Shown here one piece after another: positions 12,947 through 26,100 of a stretch of DNA of 64,000 bases. Under the pieces are notes generated by a model. It made no database searches. It saw nothing but the letters and a program-made list of their open reading frames with translations, and was not told the DNA's origin. Each line of letters opens with the position of its first letter. The first letter of the stretch is position 1. Source of the DNA: Toxoplasma gondii ME49 (lineage: Eukaryota > Apicomplexa > Conoidasida > Eucoccidiorida > Sarcocystidae); assembly GCF_000006565.2 (NCBI RefSeq), contig NC_031478.1:5046212-5110211 (forward strand). Reading direction: 5' to 3'. A program made the translations under genes and the position numbers.

Positions 12947-15900
12947 GGTCCGCAAGGGTAGAAACGGAGACGGCAGAGAAACTTCAGTCGAAGGGAACCG
13001 AAAGAGTGAAGCCGGTGGAGAACGACGCCGATCAGTGGGACGTGCAGTAGAACCATACGAACGTAATTGTGTCAAGGAATCAACCGAAACAAAAATAATC
13101 AGGGTAAAAAACGAGGTGGATTCAGACGCACGGGAACCAGACGGCGGCTAAATGAGGTTGAACCGGTAGTCCAGCAGCGGTGAGACGCCCTCAGACGGGC
13201 ATGCCATGGAGCGCCAAAAACGATGAATTTACAGGTTCTTGGGAAGGTTTGGAATTCCTGCCGACTTCCGGCGATGCATTCTTACACAAAAGGTCACTCG
13301 GTGGCAGAGAGAGGCGGTCGAGAAGAAGCACTTTCAGTCACCGGCGAATTCGATTCAGCACTTGGCACGAAACAAGTCGAAGACTGTGTGCGCTGCGTCC
13401 GTTTCGACTCTCACGTCTTGTTTCAACCAGGTGTCCATACACTCGAACTGGACCTGTGCGTTTTTCACCAGGTGCTTGCCCCCAGGCGCTTGCCGATTTT
13501 GCAGCATGTCCAACTGAAACTGGCCTTCATGGAAGAGACATGTCAGAGAATGCGAGAGGAAAAGAGCCCCAAAAGGGTACTGGAACGCACGTAATTTGGG
13601 GAATCGTTGGCACACGGCACATACAGTATTTGGACTGTTAGCGACCTTGCACTCACTCGGTTTCATCACAACTCTGTCGATGTGTCCAGCACTTGAGCAG
13701 CAACACCGCATCGAAAAGTTGATGGTTCTCGAAGGGGGGTGTGGTAAATCGAAAAACTGGCTATTTGGGGAGCGGCGCCCGTATAGCGGCAGCAGTAGCT
13801 CCCCTTTTCTGTACCAGGTTTTTGCGTTTTTCTTCCAGACTGAACTGTAAACCCCCAATCATATTACGAGACACTAAATTCAGCAACACTGACCACGTGC
13901 TAACTCGTTAATCGAGAAACACGGCGAGCAGGCACCCAGCCTCTGAGCGCTGCACAGCAGACGGTCACGTCAACGGGAACGCGAGTCGTTTCCAAAGGTG
14001 TCGTACACAGTCCGACAAAACAGAACTGCAGTAGCAGTCTTGCAACGATGAGAAGCCAGCTGTAGAGGATGTGCTATTCAAAAACGCTGGAACGTCGAAC
14101 AGACAATGGGGAGGTGGCTCAGCGCGGGAACCAAGTTGAGAAACGGCCGCAGATGCGCTCTCAGCGGCCAGTTGAGTAAGCAAGCGACGACACTAACGTA
14201 CCACAGGCTTGCTCCCACATCGAATCATTTTGTGTAAAGTGAATTGCACACCGGAATGTCTCCTCAGAGAAGCTGACGGAGAGCGGCAAATGCTCTTATC
14301 GTTATGTATCGGGGTGTCTGATGGGTTGTCTGCTACTTGTCCCTGCAGCAGACCGGCGGTCAGCTGCTGTTGACCGGCACAGCGAACCCACCTCTGCACG
14401 AGATGCGCCGCAACAGTTGTCTGGTTATTTGACGAGCTCTGGGAATTAGGGAAACACAAACAAGGCGGTAGACGAAGCGACGCAAAAAGGAGAAACTTCC
14501 AGATGGCGGAATTCCTAACAGGCACTCCTTTCAGCCGTGCTGCCCCTGCAGAAGCAACTTGAAGCACAAACGCCCTCAGACATCATAGAATGGACGCCGT
14601 GAAAGCAAGTTAAGCAAAGACTGTCATCACTGGAACAACAGTCTACGAGGTCGCATGGCGCTCTTGAACAGGCGATCCGACGGACCCAGTTGCCTAGGGA
14701 AGGTCTCGTCAGGGTCACGAGAGCATGGCCACCGTGAAGGTTCAAGTGGCTTTTTGGTTGACTTCCGACAAGTGTATTGCCTTGAAACACTTCTGTGCAG
14801 AAAGGTGCGGCCCACCGAAAGCAGTAAGTGTGCGGGCAAGGAAAAAGGAGATTTGTGTATAACACAGTCAACACGGCCTACTAGCCGCCGTCTCTCTCAG
14901 TAGAATGGACAAAATGTATGCGATTGTGTGAGTAATTTCTTCCGCAGGGCATGACGTCTGCATCATTTAATTAGCACCATCGTTGCTTATGGCTGCCGCA
15001 GGACGGCTTTTTCAGCGGTGTCCAGTACAGCGCCACATCCAGCAGATAAACGGTGGCTCCGGGCACGAACGTTGGATCAAAATTATTCGGCCCGTCCACG
15101 TGTGAGCCACTTCAGGAAAAGAATAAGTGAGGAAAAGTCAGGCAGGGTTGTTGTTTCCGGAGTACATTGGCGAATGGCTCAAGCTGCCTTGCGTACTACG
15201 CTATGCTGCGCTATATGAGACTTGGACCTCCTAGTAGACGCATTTCGTGGTCATCCAATAAAATAAAACGCCCAGCAAATTGCTGCTGCCAGGATACCTG
15301 CGAGCGTAGGGCGGTGTATCTAAGGTATCGCCATTTTAGAAGACAATGCAAACAGTAAAAGAGAGAGAAGTGGTTTGCGAGGCAAATTCTTCATATGCAA
15401 CCTTTGGTGTGTATTGTCAGTTACGGCAGACTGGTCGTAACGGATATTTTCGACGATGATGATCGGAATTGCCCAGTACTGTCCAGCCAGCCTTTTCACT
15501 ATATATCCATCGATGCCCCTCTTTATTAACATGCTAGTTTGAGTCGGAAGGTGACCCAAGGCAAGCATCGGTGGCAGTTGAGTTAATAAAAATCCAGTTC
15601 CCACGTCCACGGAGTTCCCCCACGGTAAACACCTGGGAGAGTGTTTAGGCCAGCCCTTTGGAATTTATACTTAGGTAGACTGTTCGCATTCGTAAAATCC
15701 GGACTGCCGATACGACTGTGCTATCCCCCTGTCTACCATTCTCTCCCCCCCAAATCTTGCATTTTTTTCAACAGTACTATATGACGTAGTTTGGTGTGGA
15801 CGGTGACCTTAGCACATTGCATCGGAAACGTGGTCCACTACGGGCAAAAAACAACCGATATGGGCATGGCAAAGTGCCGTGAAAAGTAGAAAGCAACCAT

Positions 15901-16760
15901 GTTCCTCCGGTTTGATATTTTTCACACCTGGAACTCTTGCAGGAGACTTTTGAGTCTGGAAATGTCGTGCTTATTTGTTCCTCCATCTTTACTAAAAAGA
16001 CACGAGGGTGAGAGTGAAGTCTATTTACGGTCCTAGATGGTTTTCTCCTGAAGGCTACCCATCCAGAATGAGTTCCATGCCTTCTGGCTAGAACATTCAC
16101 CTCTTTTCCCCAGGAGTCATGTTTCCAATCTGACTGCGGGTCCCCCGCTTCCAGACTTTCGACGTCTTTCTTCACGTCGGACACGGGTCACCGGTGACTG
16201 CGCACGACTCTGCGTCGCCACGGGCTGCCGGGGATTGTGTAGGATGACTGCCACTTTTTTCGCCGGTGATGATTCCGCCCATCGACACTTCGACACGTTC
16301 CCGCAATCTGAGCACCTTCGAGTCAATGCTCTTCTCTGCTTGGAAGATTTCTGGGCGAGTCTAGCCCAGCTTTCTACTATGACTGGTTGCGCGCGAGCGG
16401 AGTGGCTCTCGCGCGCGACTAGCGCAAGCAGGAACTGCGGACGACGAAGCCATCGAGACCAGTGGCTTGGCTGCAGCAGCGCACCTGGTTGTTCCGCATC
16501 TGCTCGATTTAGTGTTTACTTCTTGAGGGCAATAGACATTATTTGTTTTTCGTATGTTGTTCGGGGATTCGAGCTCTGCGTCGGTTGACCCGCCGAGGCT
16601 ACCAAACGCGAGCAATAACCAAGTCGTCAGCTGACGAGCGCGTGTCTTGCTTGAGTCCCGCTTTTCGCTGGCTGTGACGCTTTTTTCTCCGGCTACTTGG
16701 AGGGTTTTCTCTAGGCGTACTCTTGCAGAAATCTCCCAGGCAACTCCCGCGTTTCTCAAA
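12947..16760. other. Divergent intergenic region, M16 gene / 238-residue protein gene
   Basis: About 3.8 kb between two genes transcribed away from each other, so it should hold both promoters and 5' UTRs. Open frames of 100-170 codons at 13210-13860 exist on both strands but have no family signature and overlap each other. A TGAGACG heptamer at 13181-13187 resembles the WGAGACG promoter element described in Toxoplasma. I see no RNA gene or repeat of note. Confidence 0.6.
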
Positions 16761-17809
16761 ATGGCAGCTGCATCCCAGTACCCCTCACCATACCCCGCCT
16801 TTACGGAGCAGTATGCCGATGGAACCACGTCGGCGCAAAGTAAGCATCTCTTGTGGTGGTGGTGGTGAGCACTTGCCGTGGCGATTTCCCTCGTTCTGCC
16901 GTTTGAGTTTGCGAATGTGCATTCGAAGTTTAGGGGGGAACTCGTATCTTTGCCGACTTGCTCCCGAGCAGGTTTCTTGTGCCGTAGCGCTGGCACCTCA
17001 CGCTGAAAGGACGAGCGCACTCGTCCACTTTTCTGTGCGTCACTTGTACACCTTTTGAAGCAAGCCCCTACTCAGATGCATTTGAGTCCCCACGAGTACC
17101 GCCAGCTCTACCAGCCACCCGACCTACTTAGACTAACGTCCTGCGCTTTGTGACCTCTGCTGTGCCTGCAGTCTACGGTACCGTGAAGCACCAAACGATG
17201 GCGTGCTGGACCGGCGGCCCGTCTCCGGCAGTCACTCCATTGGCTATGCCCCAAGTTTACCCGAAACTTGAGCATTGCGTGGTGGGGAATCCTCAGGTGG
17301 GTGCCGAAGGAGCGCAAAGAGCGATGATGGCTGCCTCGGGTTTCGAGGACATGCCCAGCGGTGATCCGTCCACGGCTCCCTCGTACGCTTCCCTGCCGAT
17401 GGTGAACCCCGATCAGAAGGTGCAGATGCCGCCTGTGCACTACCAGGTCGGCGCCAGTGAGAACTACATGCTGAACATGGTCCCCGGAAACAGCTTCATG
17501 ATGCCCAACACCAACGCAGTTGGAGGACCCGACGGCGCCATGCAAGCATTCCAGTACCACTTCGGTCCGGAGTTTTCTTTCTTCAACGGCGTCGAAGGTG
17601 CAGGAATGCCGCAGGGCTTTCACGCTGCTCTTGCGGCGCAGAATCAAGGCGCAGTGGGAGCTCCAAACTTCGGAGGCGAGGCCATTCGCAAGGCCGTGAG
17701 AAAAGTGGACCCCCCCACCCCTGCTGTTGCCGCATCGGAACCAAAAGAAACCCCGACCTCTGCAGCACACAAGGCTCGCTCTCAAAAGAGGAAATTGATT
17801 TGTTGCTGA
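16761..17809 (+). CDS. Unidentified 238-residue protein with C-terminal double cysteine
   Basis: Two exons, 16761-16839 and 17172-17809, join in phase 1 (donor GTAAGC, acceptor CTGCAG). The start ATG has a good context (AAAATGG) and is the only in-frame Met in exon 1. The product is rich in Pro, Gly, Met, Tyr and Asn, has no hydrophobic membrane segment, signal peptide or recognised domain, and ends in a basic stretch followed by KLICC. A terminal double cysteine next to Lys/Arg is a common S-palmitoylation or prenylation-like membrane signal, so association with a membrane such as the pellicle is possible, but this is inference. Codon use is clean and the frame is long, which makes a real gene likely. 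Confidence 0.75.
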
Positions 17810-19644
17810 ACGGACAAACCCGATTTTTTAAATTCTTTTGAACCTTTTGTGCGGGTGGACGAAGCCGCTGCAGATGAGTGCTCCCGTGCACAACTCTGCC
17901 GTTTCGCGGCCCACCGAGCCCAACAAAGTTATCTCTCCAAACTGAGTGAGCTACTGGCTTCTCCATGGTTACCCATAAGCAGTGTACCACATGTTTTCCC
18001 AGCGGCTTGTTGCCGGCCCCACGCACAACCCAGCCCTTACCGCAACGGTAGTCTTACGACGTCCAGAGAAAGGACACATTTCTGCCACGCTCTAGAGTTG
18101 CCGTGATCACGAAAACTGTCCTAATCGGGGGCACTTAACTTGCCAAATCTCACAGAACCTTATTGGGATGTTACGAACTTCGCCTTGGACACTTCAGAGG
18201 GAAAGAAAGTTACATCAGCTGAGAACTCCGCACTCTGCAGTGCGCATTTCTGACGTGTAGGCGTGCAATGGGTCAGGTGACTCGGACACAGGGTAGAGGC
18301 ACTTTGACATCGTGGTGGGGAAGCGGGATCGTCAACAGTCTGTAGACTGCCGTAAATAGCGTATGCAGGAAATAAGTTACACATCACAGCGAAGCTGAAT
18401 GGCGGGATTCCCCCGAACCCCTTCGTTGGAAGTGAAAGCATCAAACCCCCTTTTTTAAACCCCCACAAAATATATTCACCAGGTTTCCTCTCACTGTTCT
18501 CTTCGAGAGATTGATGCGACCGAAAATTGCCAGTGACACTCTGATCTCTGCGATCACCAACATAGACACGTAGTTTGAAGGTGTGTGGCTGCGTACATCG
18601 CCACAAGCCCACAAGGAAGGCATCCTGCTGATACAGGCGACTCTCGACTACTTGGTAAGATATCCATCCGTCAGTGGCCTATCAACTGCGTTTAATCGGC
18701 ATCTCGTAGTTCACACAATGTGCAAAAGAAAACCCGAAGACGTGCTGATATCGCTACAGGAAACGCGGTGAAAAGAGCGCCTCTCTTTGCTCTTCAACGT
18801 CAGTTTGGAACGCCATGAAGTCCCAGCGGGATGGTATGAGTTTGTCTTGCAAGTTCTTTTGAAGCATTTTCCCTTTTGATGCCTCCGGCAGAAAACCCAG
18901 ATTCACACTGCTGTACATCAGGGTACCCGCAATCCACGTGCGCCGCAGCTACAAACGTGACGTCATTTTTCGGTGTTTCAAGTGTCTGTAGAATCCAGAG
19001 AAAGCCCTCCTCGGCATAAATTCAGATCTATTCTATAAAAACTTGTACGGGAAAGAACACGCCAATGCCAAAGATCGAAAAGACAATATTCCCAGCGTCA
19101 AGCCAGATGCTGGTCTTGGCATCTTGCCAAGCACACGAACGCGGCGCAGTTCAATGACGGGGCAGAGTCAGCATCCATAAGGAACTTCAGATCGAGTGTT
19201 GATATTTTCTGCCCGCTGTTCACATCAGCTGCGCACGCACCGGTGAAAGTCTGTGGCGTTCATCTAGTTGTGATTTTCTGTGCGGGGGAAATCTGGCCGT
19301 CTCTTTGCCCAGACATTCTGGTCTTGAAGAAGCGGCAGATGTCCAAGTGCCTGTGTGTGTAAAGCTGCCTCAAAATGTTTTTGTACACTTACTGCACACA
19401 GACTTCTGCGTTGGCAGCCTTGTGGCAAGAAGGATCAAGCTTTCAGAGTGTGTATTCTGCGGCACTACGAACACCTCCCCGCCACTAAGGCGCGACAACT
19501 AGTGTGCGTACGTACATATACAACTAGTGTGCGTACGTACATATATGCACGTAAACAGGTTGCCGTTTGCTTAACCCTGCGCAGGCTTCTTTGAGGGAGT
19601 AAATGTCTCGAGCGTCCTTGCAGAAAAATGTCGCTTTCGGCGCC
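17810..19644. other. Convergent intergenic region
   Basis: Lies between the 3' ends of the 238-residue protein gene and SBPase. It should contain both 3' UTRs. No open frame with coding character was seen; a 25-bp tandem duplication lies at 19497-19546. Confidence 0.6.
19497..19546. repeat. 25-bp direct tandem duplication
   Basis: Two adjacent 25-base copies beginning AACTAGTGTGCGTACG, identical except for the last base. Each contains the palindrome GTACGTAC. Confidence 0.9.
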
Positions 19645-21199
19645 CTAGCCGGAGAGTGCAGCAAACGTTTCCTCCATTCTTTTGATTTCGTCAGCGCTTC
19701 CGCAGCACAGAGCAGATCTATGGTCCATGTGTTCAATGGCCTGAGTAAACAGCGCACAAGTGTCACATTTCCCAGGAGTCCAGAGTCGCCGTTCTCTTCG
19801 CGTGATCCCCCCAGACCGAGACACCCAGCGCCGACAGTACTCCTTTGTATTTCCGGTTTTCAGAACCTCCGCACAACTTACCACGTCGAGAAGAGATTTC
19901 TGGCCGTTGCTCGTTCGGCCGCCCGCCGCTTCGACCACGAGAGCGATTGCCAAGACTTCAAAGCACATGCGCAGTTTGGCGGGAGCAGCCTTGCTCGCGG
20001 GATTGCAGAAGACGCCTTGCTGCTTCACGAAAATCTGGTAAACGTCCGGCACGAGGCCTCCTGAAAGACGCGCCGTGGAAAGCTAAAGCAATGGAAAACG
20101 ACTGCGGGAGCTGAGAGCAGATGTGCAGTGAAAAAGGTTCAGCATGAAGAGAAGCAAACCGACACGGACACAGAGTACGAACTCACGAAGCTCCAGCTGG
20201 GGTGAGAAAGCATATTTATGGCGGAAAAAAGAGGCATCAACAGAACCATTCTCTGAAAGAGCCACCGCGACGCAGTCAACATAGTCCTACCTGACCTCAG
20301 CAGCTCCGCTCTCTCCCTTCGTCCCCCGTTGCTCGTTCTTTCTCATATTTCCTTCCCGATCCTGCTTCTCCTGTCTCCCCAGGTTCTCTCTGTTCTTCTC
20401 CTTTCTCCGATGTCTCCGTCCTTCTCAACTTCCTTCTTCCCTCCACCTTTTCGTCGCTGTGCCTTCTGCGTGTCGAGTCCCTCTGTCTGATATCTTGGAG
20501 TGTCTCGCCTCTGCATCGCCTGGTTTTCCTGGCTTCCCACTTCGACGAACCTCACGAAATGTCCGTCTGTGCAGATGTGCTGACCTTTTGTCCCCGAGTT
20601 CTCTTCTTTTCCTCCACGATTCATCCTCTTTTTCACTCCTCGGTGCTTGCCGGGCTACCTGTGTATCTCAACGTGTATCGCTTCTCCATCCAAAACTCGA
20701 TGAGCTGCTTGTAGGCCGGGAGGTCCTGCGCGGCACGGAGATTCGCTGGAGAGAAAATCTTTGCCTGCGGCTTGATGATCGGTTTGCCTCTGCAGATGAA
20801 CTTCCCGTTGTCCTTCATCTCCAAATCGAGGGCGGTCCCCTCCTTGACGATGCCGCCTGCGTCCACGTTCACCGCCACGACTCCCGTCGTGCGAGGTCCG
20901 TACACCACAATCAAGCTCGCCACCTGCTGTCTCCCTGGAAAGCGGCAAACCGAAACGAAATGAAGACGTCCTGAAGGTCCACAATGCCCATGAAGAAACA
21001 ACGGAGAAACGGGAAGGAAAGACGACACACACAACACAAAACAGGAACAGCACTCCGACAATCTGGAACAACCTGGACAGCCCAAACACAAATGCATCGA
21101 CCCATATGAATACTTATCCAGAGATGCATATATCGTACGCAGGTGCAGGCACGTCCTTTCATGTTCAGCGAAAGGAATGCCAGAACCTGCCTATTCTGC

Positions 21200-21249
<50 letters not shown>

Positions 21250-22063
21250 CACCTGGATACAGACAAAAGAAAAGTGCTAATACTTATATATTTACATATA
21301 TATATATATATATATGTATGTATGAAAACGTATGTTTATGTGCACGCGCAGGTCTGTTGGATGATTGTTTGGAGTGAAGTTACCTGTTTTCTGAATCAGG
21401 GTGTCTGCGCCTTGCCACTGGACTCCATGGTGACCGATTCGCCAGATGCTCACGATGCTTCCAACAGCCCAGTTGCAGTCGATGATGCTGCTTCCGTCGA
21501 GCGGGTCCCAGCACAAAATAAACTCTCCATTTTTATGGCATTCCTGCACGCACAGAGACGCTCCGCGGTTCGCTTCATTTCTCACGGCCAAGTTCTCTTC
21601 CTCGTCCGCAGCTTCAGGTTTTTCACCCTCTCTCTCGCGTCCCCGTTTTCCCGCAGAGCCGCTCTGCCACTCGCGTGCATGCGAGTGCCTTCCTTTCCTG
21701 TTCCTTTTCTCTTTTTTCTCTCTCCTGCTATCTCGCTGTCTCTTCTTCTCCTCCCTTTCGCTCGTTCCCTTGCGGGTGCGCGGCCTGTTGTCCAGAGCCT
21801 CTCGTCTCCCTGCTGGCACTCGTCTCTTCTCTTTTACACGGATTCTGCGCCGACCTGAAGGTGGATGTCCTCCTCACTGCAGACGGCGCGGACCGCAGAG
21901 CCTTCGCTGCTCTGAGCCCACGACCGAAGAAGATTCTCTGCGATCACGTCGACAGTCAGCTGTTCGTCGCCGAATTCATTGACGCTGCCCACTTTGTCCA
22001 CTGACGTCCCTTGCAACGCAGACGCTATTTTGCCTAAACAAACACACAACCATATACATATAC

Positions 22064-22100
<37 letters not shown>

Positions 22101-22859
22101 CACATAAATACATATCTACGTATATATATATATATATATATATATATCACTTGCGCCATAGAGAGTCTTGTGTGGATACCACTCTGCGTCTGTAGTTTAC
22201 AACTTTTTTTGTAAATGGACATGTACATGCTTGGGCACATGTTTCTATGAACACAACATATATAGACATATATTTACATATATTTACATATATTTACATA
22301 TATATTTATATATATGCATATATACATATATATGCACGGATCTTGCGCGAGGTACAGATATGCGTCTTTACTTATCTTTGCTTATTGATTCTGTCTTTCA
22401 ACATGCATAAGCATGAATGCACATATGCATCTATGCACGTACATATAGATGAACGTGGTAAGATACCTGCATTCAAGTGTAGACTGTTTTGAATGTCTTG
22501 ACGTGCAGCGCTGTCGACTTATATAGGAACTTGGAAAGCATTACTGGATTCCTCTAAACGAGACAAAGACATCCCGATTTTAGATCGGTTGGTACAGAAC
22601 ATCAAACCTCACATTAAGTGAGATACGAAATACAAGGTATACACGTAGAAGCACATCAGATTCCCTCCTTCTCTATAAGAAGCTCTATAAAAGAAGATGT
22701 GTGTCTCTGTCTTGGAATCGATGTCTGCACATGCAGAAATATGCATATACGGATCGCGAAACCGCCGGTGAAGATGGGCAAGCGGCAGGCCGTACGCTTG
22801 CCTCAAAGGGGCTGTACTCTCCTAGGACTCGCACCCCACTGTCGAAGCGAAGACTCAGC

Positions 22860-22921
<62 letters not shown>

Positions 22922-23195
22922 CATTTGCATGCATGTACGTACACATTTGTGTGCACATACGTATAAAGGTGAGAAAGCGTCTACATGTGATCACTTGCAT
23001 GTCGCACGAGAAGCAAGACATCAGACGTCAGGAGCACGGTTGTCTTGATTCGTTTCTCGAGCGAGCGAGGCCGCTGGATTTTCTAGAGTTACCGCATCTG
23101 TCAAGAATAGCCAAGATGAGGTCTGTAAGTGTCTGGTCTGCTCCTTGTTCCTTCAGAAGCTGATCCAGAGATGGCAGTGCAGAAGGCGACTCCAT
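19645..23195 (-). CDS. SBPase: Sedoheptulose-1,7-bisphosphatase
   Basis: Six exons (23195-23093, 22033-21855, 21543-21384, 20934-20659, 20060-19882, 19740-19645) join in phase to 330 residues. The start is AAAATGGAG. The order of motifs is that of the FBPase/SBPase fold: NEFGDEQLTVD (substrate/metal region), WDPLDGSSIIDCNWAVG (metal-binding DPLDGSS), YGPRTTGVV, IFSPANLRA, YTLRYTGGLVPDV, and a C-terminal DEIKRMEETF segment. YGPRTT and IFSPANLR with the RYTGG..PDV context match plant-type SBPase rather than cytosolic FBPase. The enzyme removes the 1-phosphate of sedoheptulose-1,7-bisphosphate, driving carbon into ribose-5-phosphate. No transit peptide is present (starts MESPSALPSLDQ), so a cytosolic location is inferred. 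The plastid thioredoxin-regulated N-terminal extension is absent. Confidence 0.93.
21200..21330. repeat. (TA)n microsatellites, SBPase intron
   Basis: A pure run at about 21202-21246 and another at about 21289-21316, in the intron between exons ending at 21384 and starting at 20934. Confidence 0.85.
22045..22340. repeat. (TA)n microsatellite cluster, SBPase first intron
   Basis: Several TA and TATTTACA tracts at about 22050-22150 and 22255-22335. Confidence 0.85.
22863..22919. repeat. Long pure (AT)28 tract, SBPase first intron
   Basis: About 57 uninterrupted bases of alternating A and T, the longest pure tract in the window; likely to vary between strains. Confidence 0.9.
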
Positions 23196-26100
23196 TTTCT
23201 CGCGTTTGTCTCTCGCCTCTCTTCTTCCTTCTCCGCTCTCTGCTTTTCCTCTCCTCTGCCGGGAGTTTTTCGTTCCTTGGGTGTGTGCGACGCTGCTTTG
23301 CGGAGGTGGAGGTGAAGGGCGACAGAAAGCGTTCCTAGAGAAGGCGCAGAGAAACGAAGATGCATGCGGTCACAAGAAAGGAAACGAGGGTGAAGAGTGA
23401 CACGGACTGCCTGTCGAGACAGCGCGCGCGAACGCGAAAAACGCAGTTCTTGAGCATATCGGGGAAAATCCAGGAAAGCCTGCGTCGAGCCTTCCACCAA
23501 GACACAGCGCATGCCCCTTTCAGAAAACATGCAAAAGGCTAACGAATGGGATCGAGGCACCTAGAGAAGTCTCGAGCATCTTCTATCGGTACCCTAGTAA
23601 GTAACATGCAACCAGTAGACATTTACTTACATAAAGGAAAAAAACACACAAAAAATCTACAAATGCGAAATCTCCCGTGTCAGCGAATGTACTTCCCCAC
23701 ATGCAAACGGCAAAAAGAGTACGCGAGAGGAAGAGGAGACACAGACTTTTCAAGAAAAGACAAAGGGAACAAGAAGAAACAGTTAGAGAGGTGAGAAGAC
23801 GAAAGAACAAAGGATGTGCAATGCATGCGGAGAAGCCTCCAGTCCGCTTCTCTCTCTCTTCGTCTTGACCGAGTTTCTCTTCGATTCACCCTTTCTAAAA
23901 CAGAGTGAGAGGAGCCACAAAAGAAGGAAAAGGAAGTGGAAAGGACAACCGAGAGGGAAGAGGAGAGAGAAAGAGGAATGGGTGAAAAAGGGGGAAAAAG
24001 AAAACGCAGAGAAAAAACTAGAGAAAAGAGAAGAAAAAAAAAAGAGACTGAAAGAAGAAGTGAAATACGCAGTCAAAGAAACAGTGAAAGAAAGAGAAGA
24101 GAGACAGACAGACGCTACAGAGAGAAAGGCTCTGTGTTGTCTCTTGTTTGTGACCGGATGCACTTTGGAGAGGCTCACCAAGAACAGCAGCGGACGAGAA
24201 CTGTTTTAAGAAGTAAAAACAAATTACAGAGAGGTGCGTGGTATATTTAATTCACCTTCTCCCTGATTCATTTTCTCTGCTTTGGGAGGAGGCTCATTCT
24301 TTTGCATGCATGCCGTTTGTGGCACTCTTCGCGGTTCCTGTACGCTGCAGAACGTCGAACATCGAAGAACATCAACTCTTTCTCGTCCACTTGTCGGGAT
24401 TCTTTGTCTTGAGAAAAAACGTTTGACAGAATACAGGTAAAAATAACTCGTTGGTACGACGCGAGAGCGCACTTAAATAAATACACACTTGGAAGAAATC
24501 TGGTGACTATATACATCGTCAGGTCTTGTACTGTTTACGGTCATTTGGCGGTCTCCGGACGACGTTCCCGTCTTGTCAAAGAGCCGCAGACGTCAAAGGG
24601 AAGAAACATTTCACGAGAAAAAAATTTTTAAAATGCATGCAGTTTTGCAAGACGCGTCTTCGTGGAAACAAGCGAAGTCCAGCCGTCGAGAAAATGGTTG
24701 TAGTCATCACACTCCGCATTCACTCTCGAGCTTCGGAGCAACAAGTGAAAGACATCCGCACTTAGAGTCAAAAACTATCGATACAGAAACTGCATGTATA
24801 GGTCCAATCACATAAATAACATATCCACATCATTATGCAAATACAGACAAATACAGATGTATATATATATATATATATACATGGACTGCATATGCATGTA
24901 AATATATATATATATATATATATATAAGCTATTCTAGTGTTTAATTCCAGGGACGACACGAAGACATCTGTGAGGTCACGAGTTTATGGATGCAGATTTT
25001 TCACAGTGTGACAGGCGTTGTCTGCATGCGTGCTTCCACACCGTTTCGAGATATCCCCATACGAATCTCCGAGTGTGCAGGCGACAAGGCAACGGAAAAT
25101 TAAGTTGAGACGGCAGCAACCCAATTCCTTCGACAGAGTGTGAAGAACCAGTACAGTCACATGGAAGGCATTTGAAGTTGTTGACGTGAGGAGGTCGCCC
25201 TCTCGAGAAAGACAAAGTCATCCTGAGCATGAGTTTTGAGAAAAAGTAGCACTACAAGTAACCGTTGTAGGAAAGAGGAGATCCGAGTAGTTTCTGGGGA
25301 AAGCAAACACCCGCATTTGAGGTCAGAGCGAAGAAAAGAGCAGGTTCGCCGTCGAAATCACTCTTCGAGAATGTCCTCCGAGTGTCGAGGGAGTAAATCA
25401 GAGTCAAACCGGTGGTGCTACACCCGCAGCTCTTGCTTCCCCTTTGTCTGCATCCCTTTCTTTTGGTCGTGATCGTATGCGTCTCCCCGCTGTCGATGAG
25501 TGTGAGATGTACTACCGAGATGGTCCGCGAAATATAATGCGAAGCAGAATCGGAGTAAAAACCTCAGTCGCATGTCTCATTTACACTTCGCTTAGTATTT
25601 ACGGTAGTTGCAGAGGTCTACGGCTAGAGCCTGCCTTGAAACAGCTTTTTCCTGAAGGCATTTCAAAGTGGCTGCGTCTCCCCAAGAGAGACCGAGTTCT
25701 TTGCGGTGTTTTCTCCACTTTCTGGAAGCATGAACATTTCTCCCGCCTCTGGATGGTCTACCTTCGCAGAGTCATGGGAGGCATGTTTGATGCACTCTAC
25801 GTTGAACCTCCTGCTGCAGAAGTCCTTTTTCCTTCTCTCTCTCTCGTCTGCGCTATCTGGGGACCTCTCCTTTGTTTCTGCTCTCTTGCGGCCCATCGCC
25901 GTCTCGCTCAGTCTTGTTTTCTCTCTGTCACTCCTTTCTTTCGAGACCTGGTCGACGGCTCCACGGCCAGACGGTCCACCGCAACTCTGGTTGCCCCAGA
26001 GAGAGACGGAAAAACTCTGTTGCCTTCGTCACAGGAGTCCTTGTTTTAACAGAGAGCTCCTCTTCGAGTGGAGGCGCTGTGCGCAAGGCGCTTCTGCAAG

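Noticed and set aside
13355..13858. Minus-strand 167-codon frame with a segment (QFECMDTWLKQDVRVE) faintly like an Sm/LSm fold
   Set aside because: The conserved Asn-Gly and Asp/Met-Asn positions of LSm proteins are missing, and an overlapping plus-strand frame is equally open.
23814..24250. Plus-strand Glu/Lys-rich frames
   Set aside because: Two overlapping frames are equally open because the DNA is a purine-rich tract; no splice or domain support.
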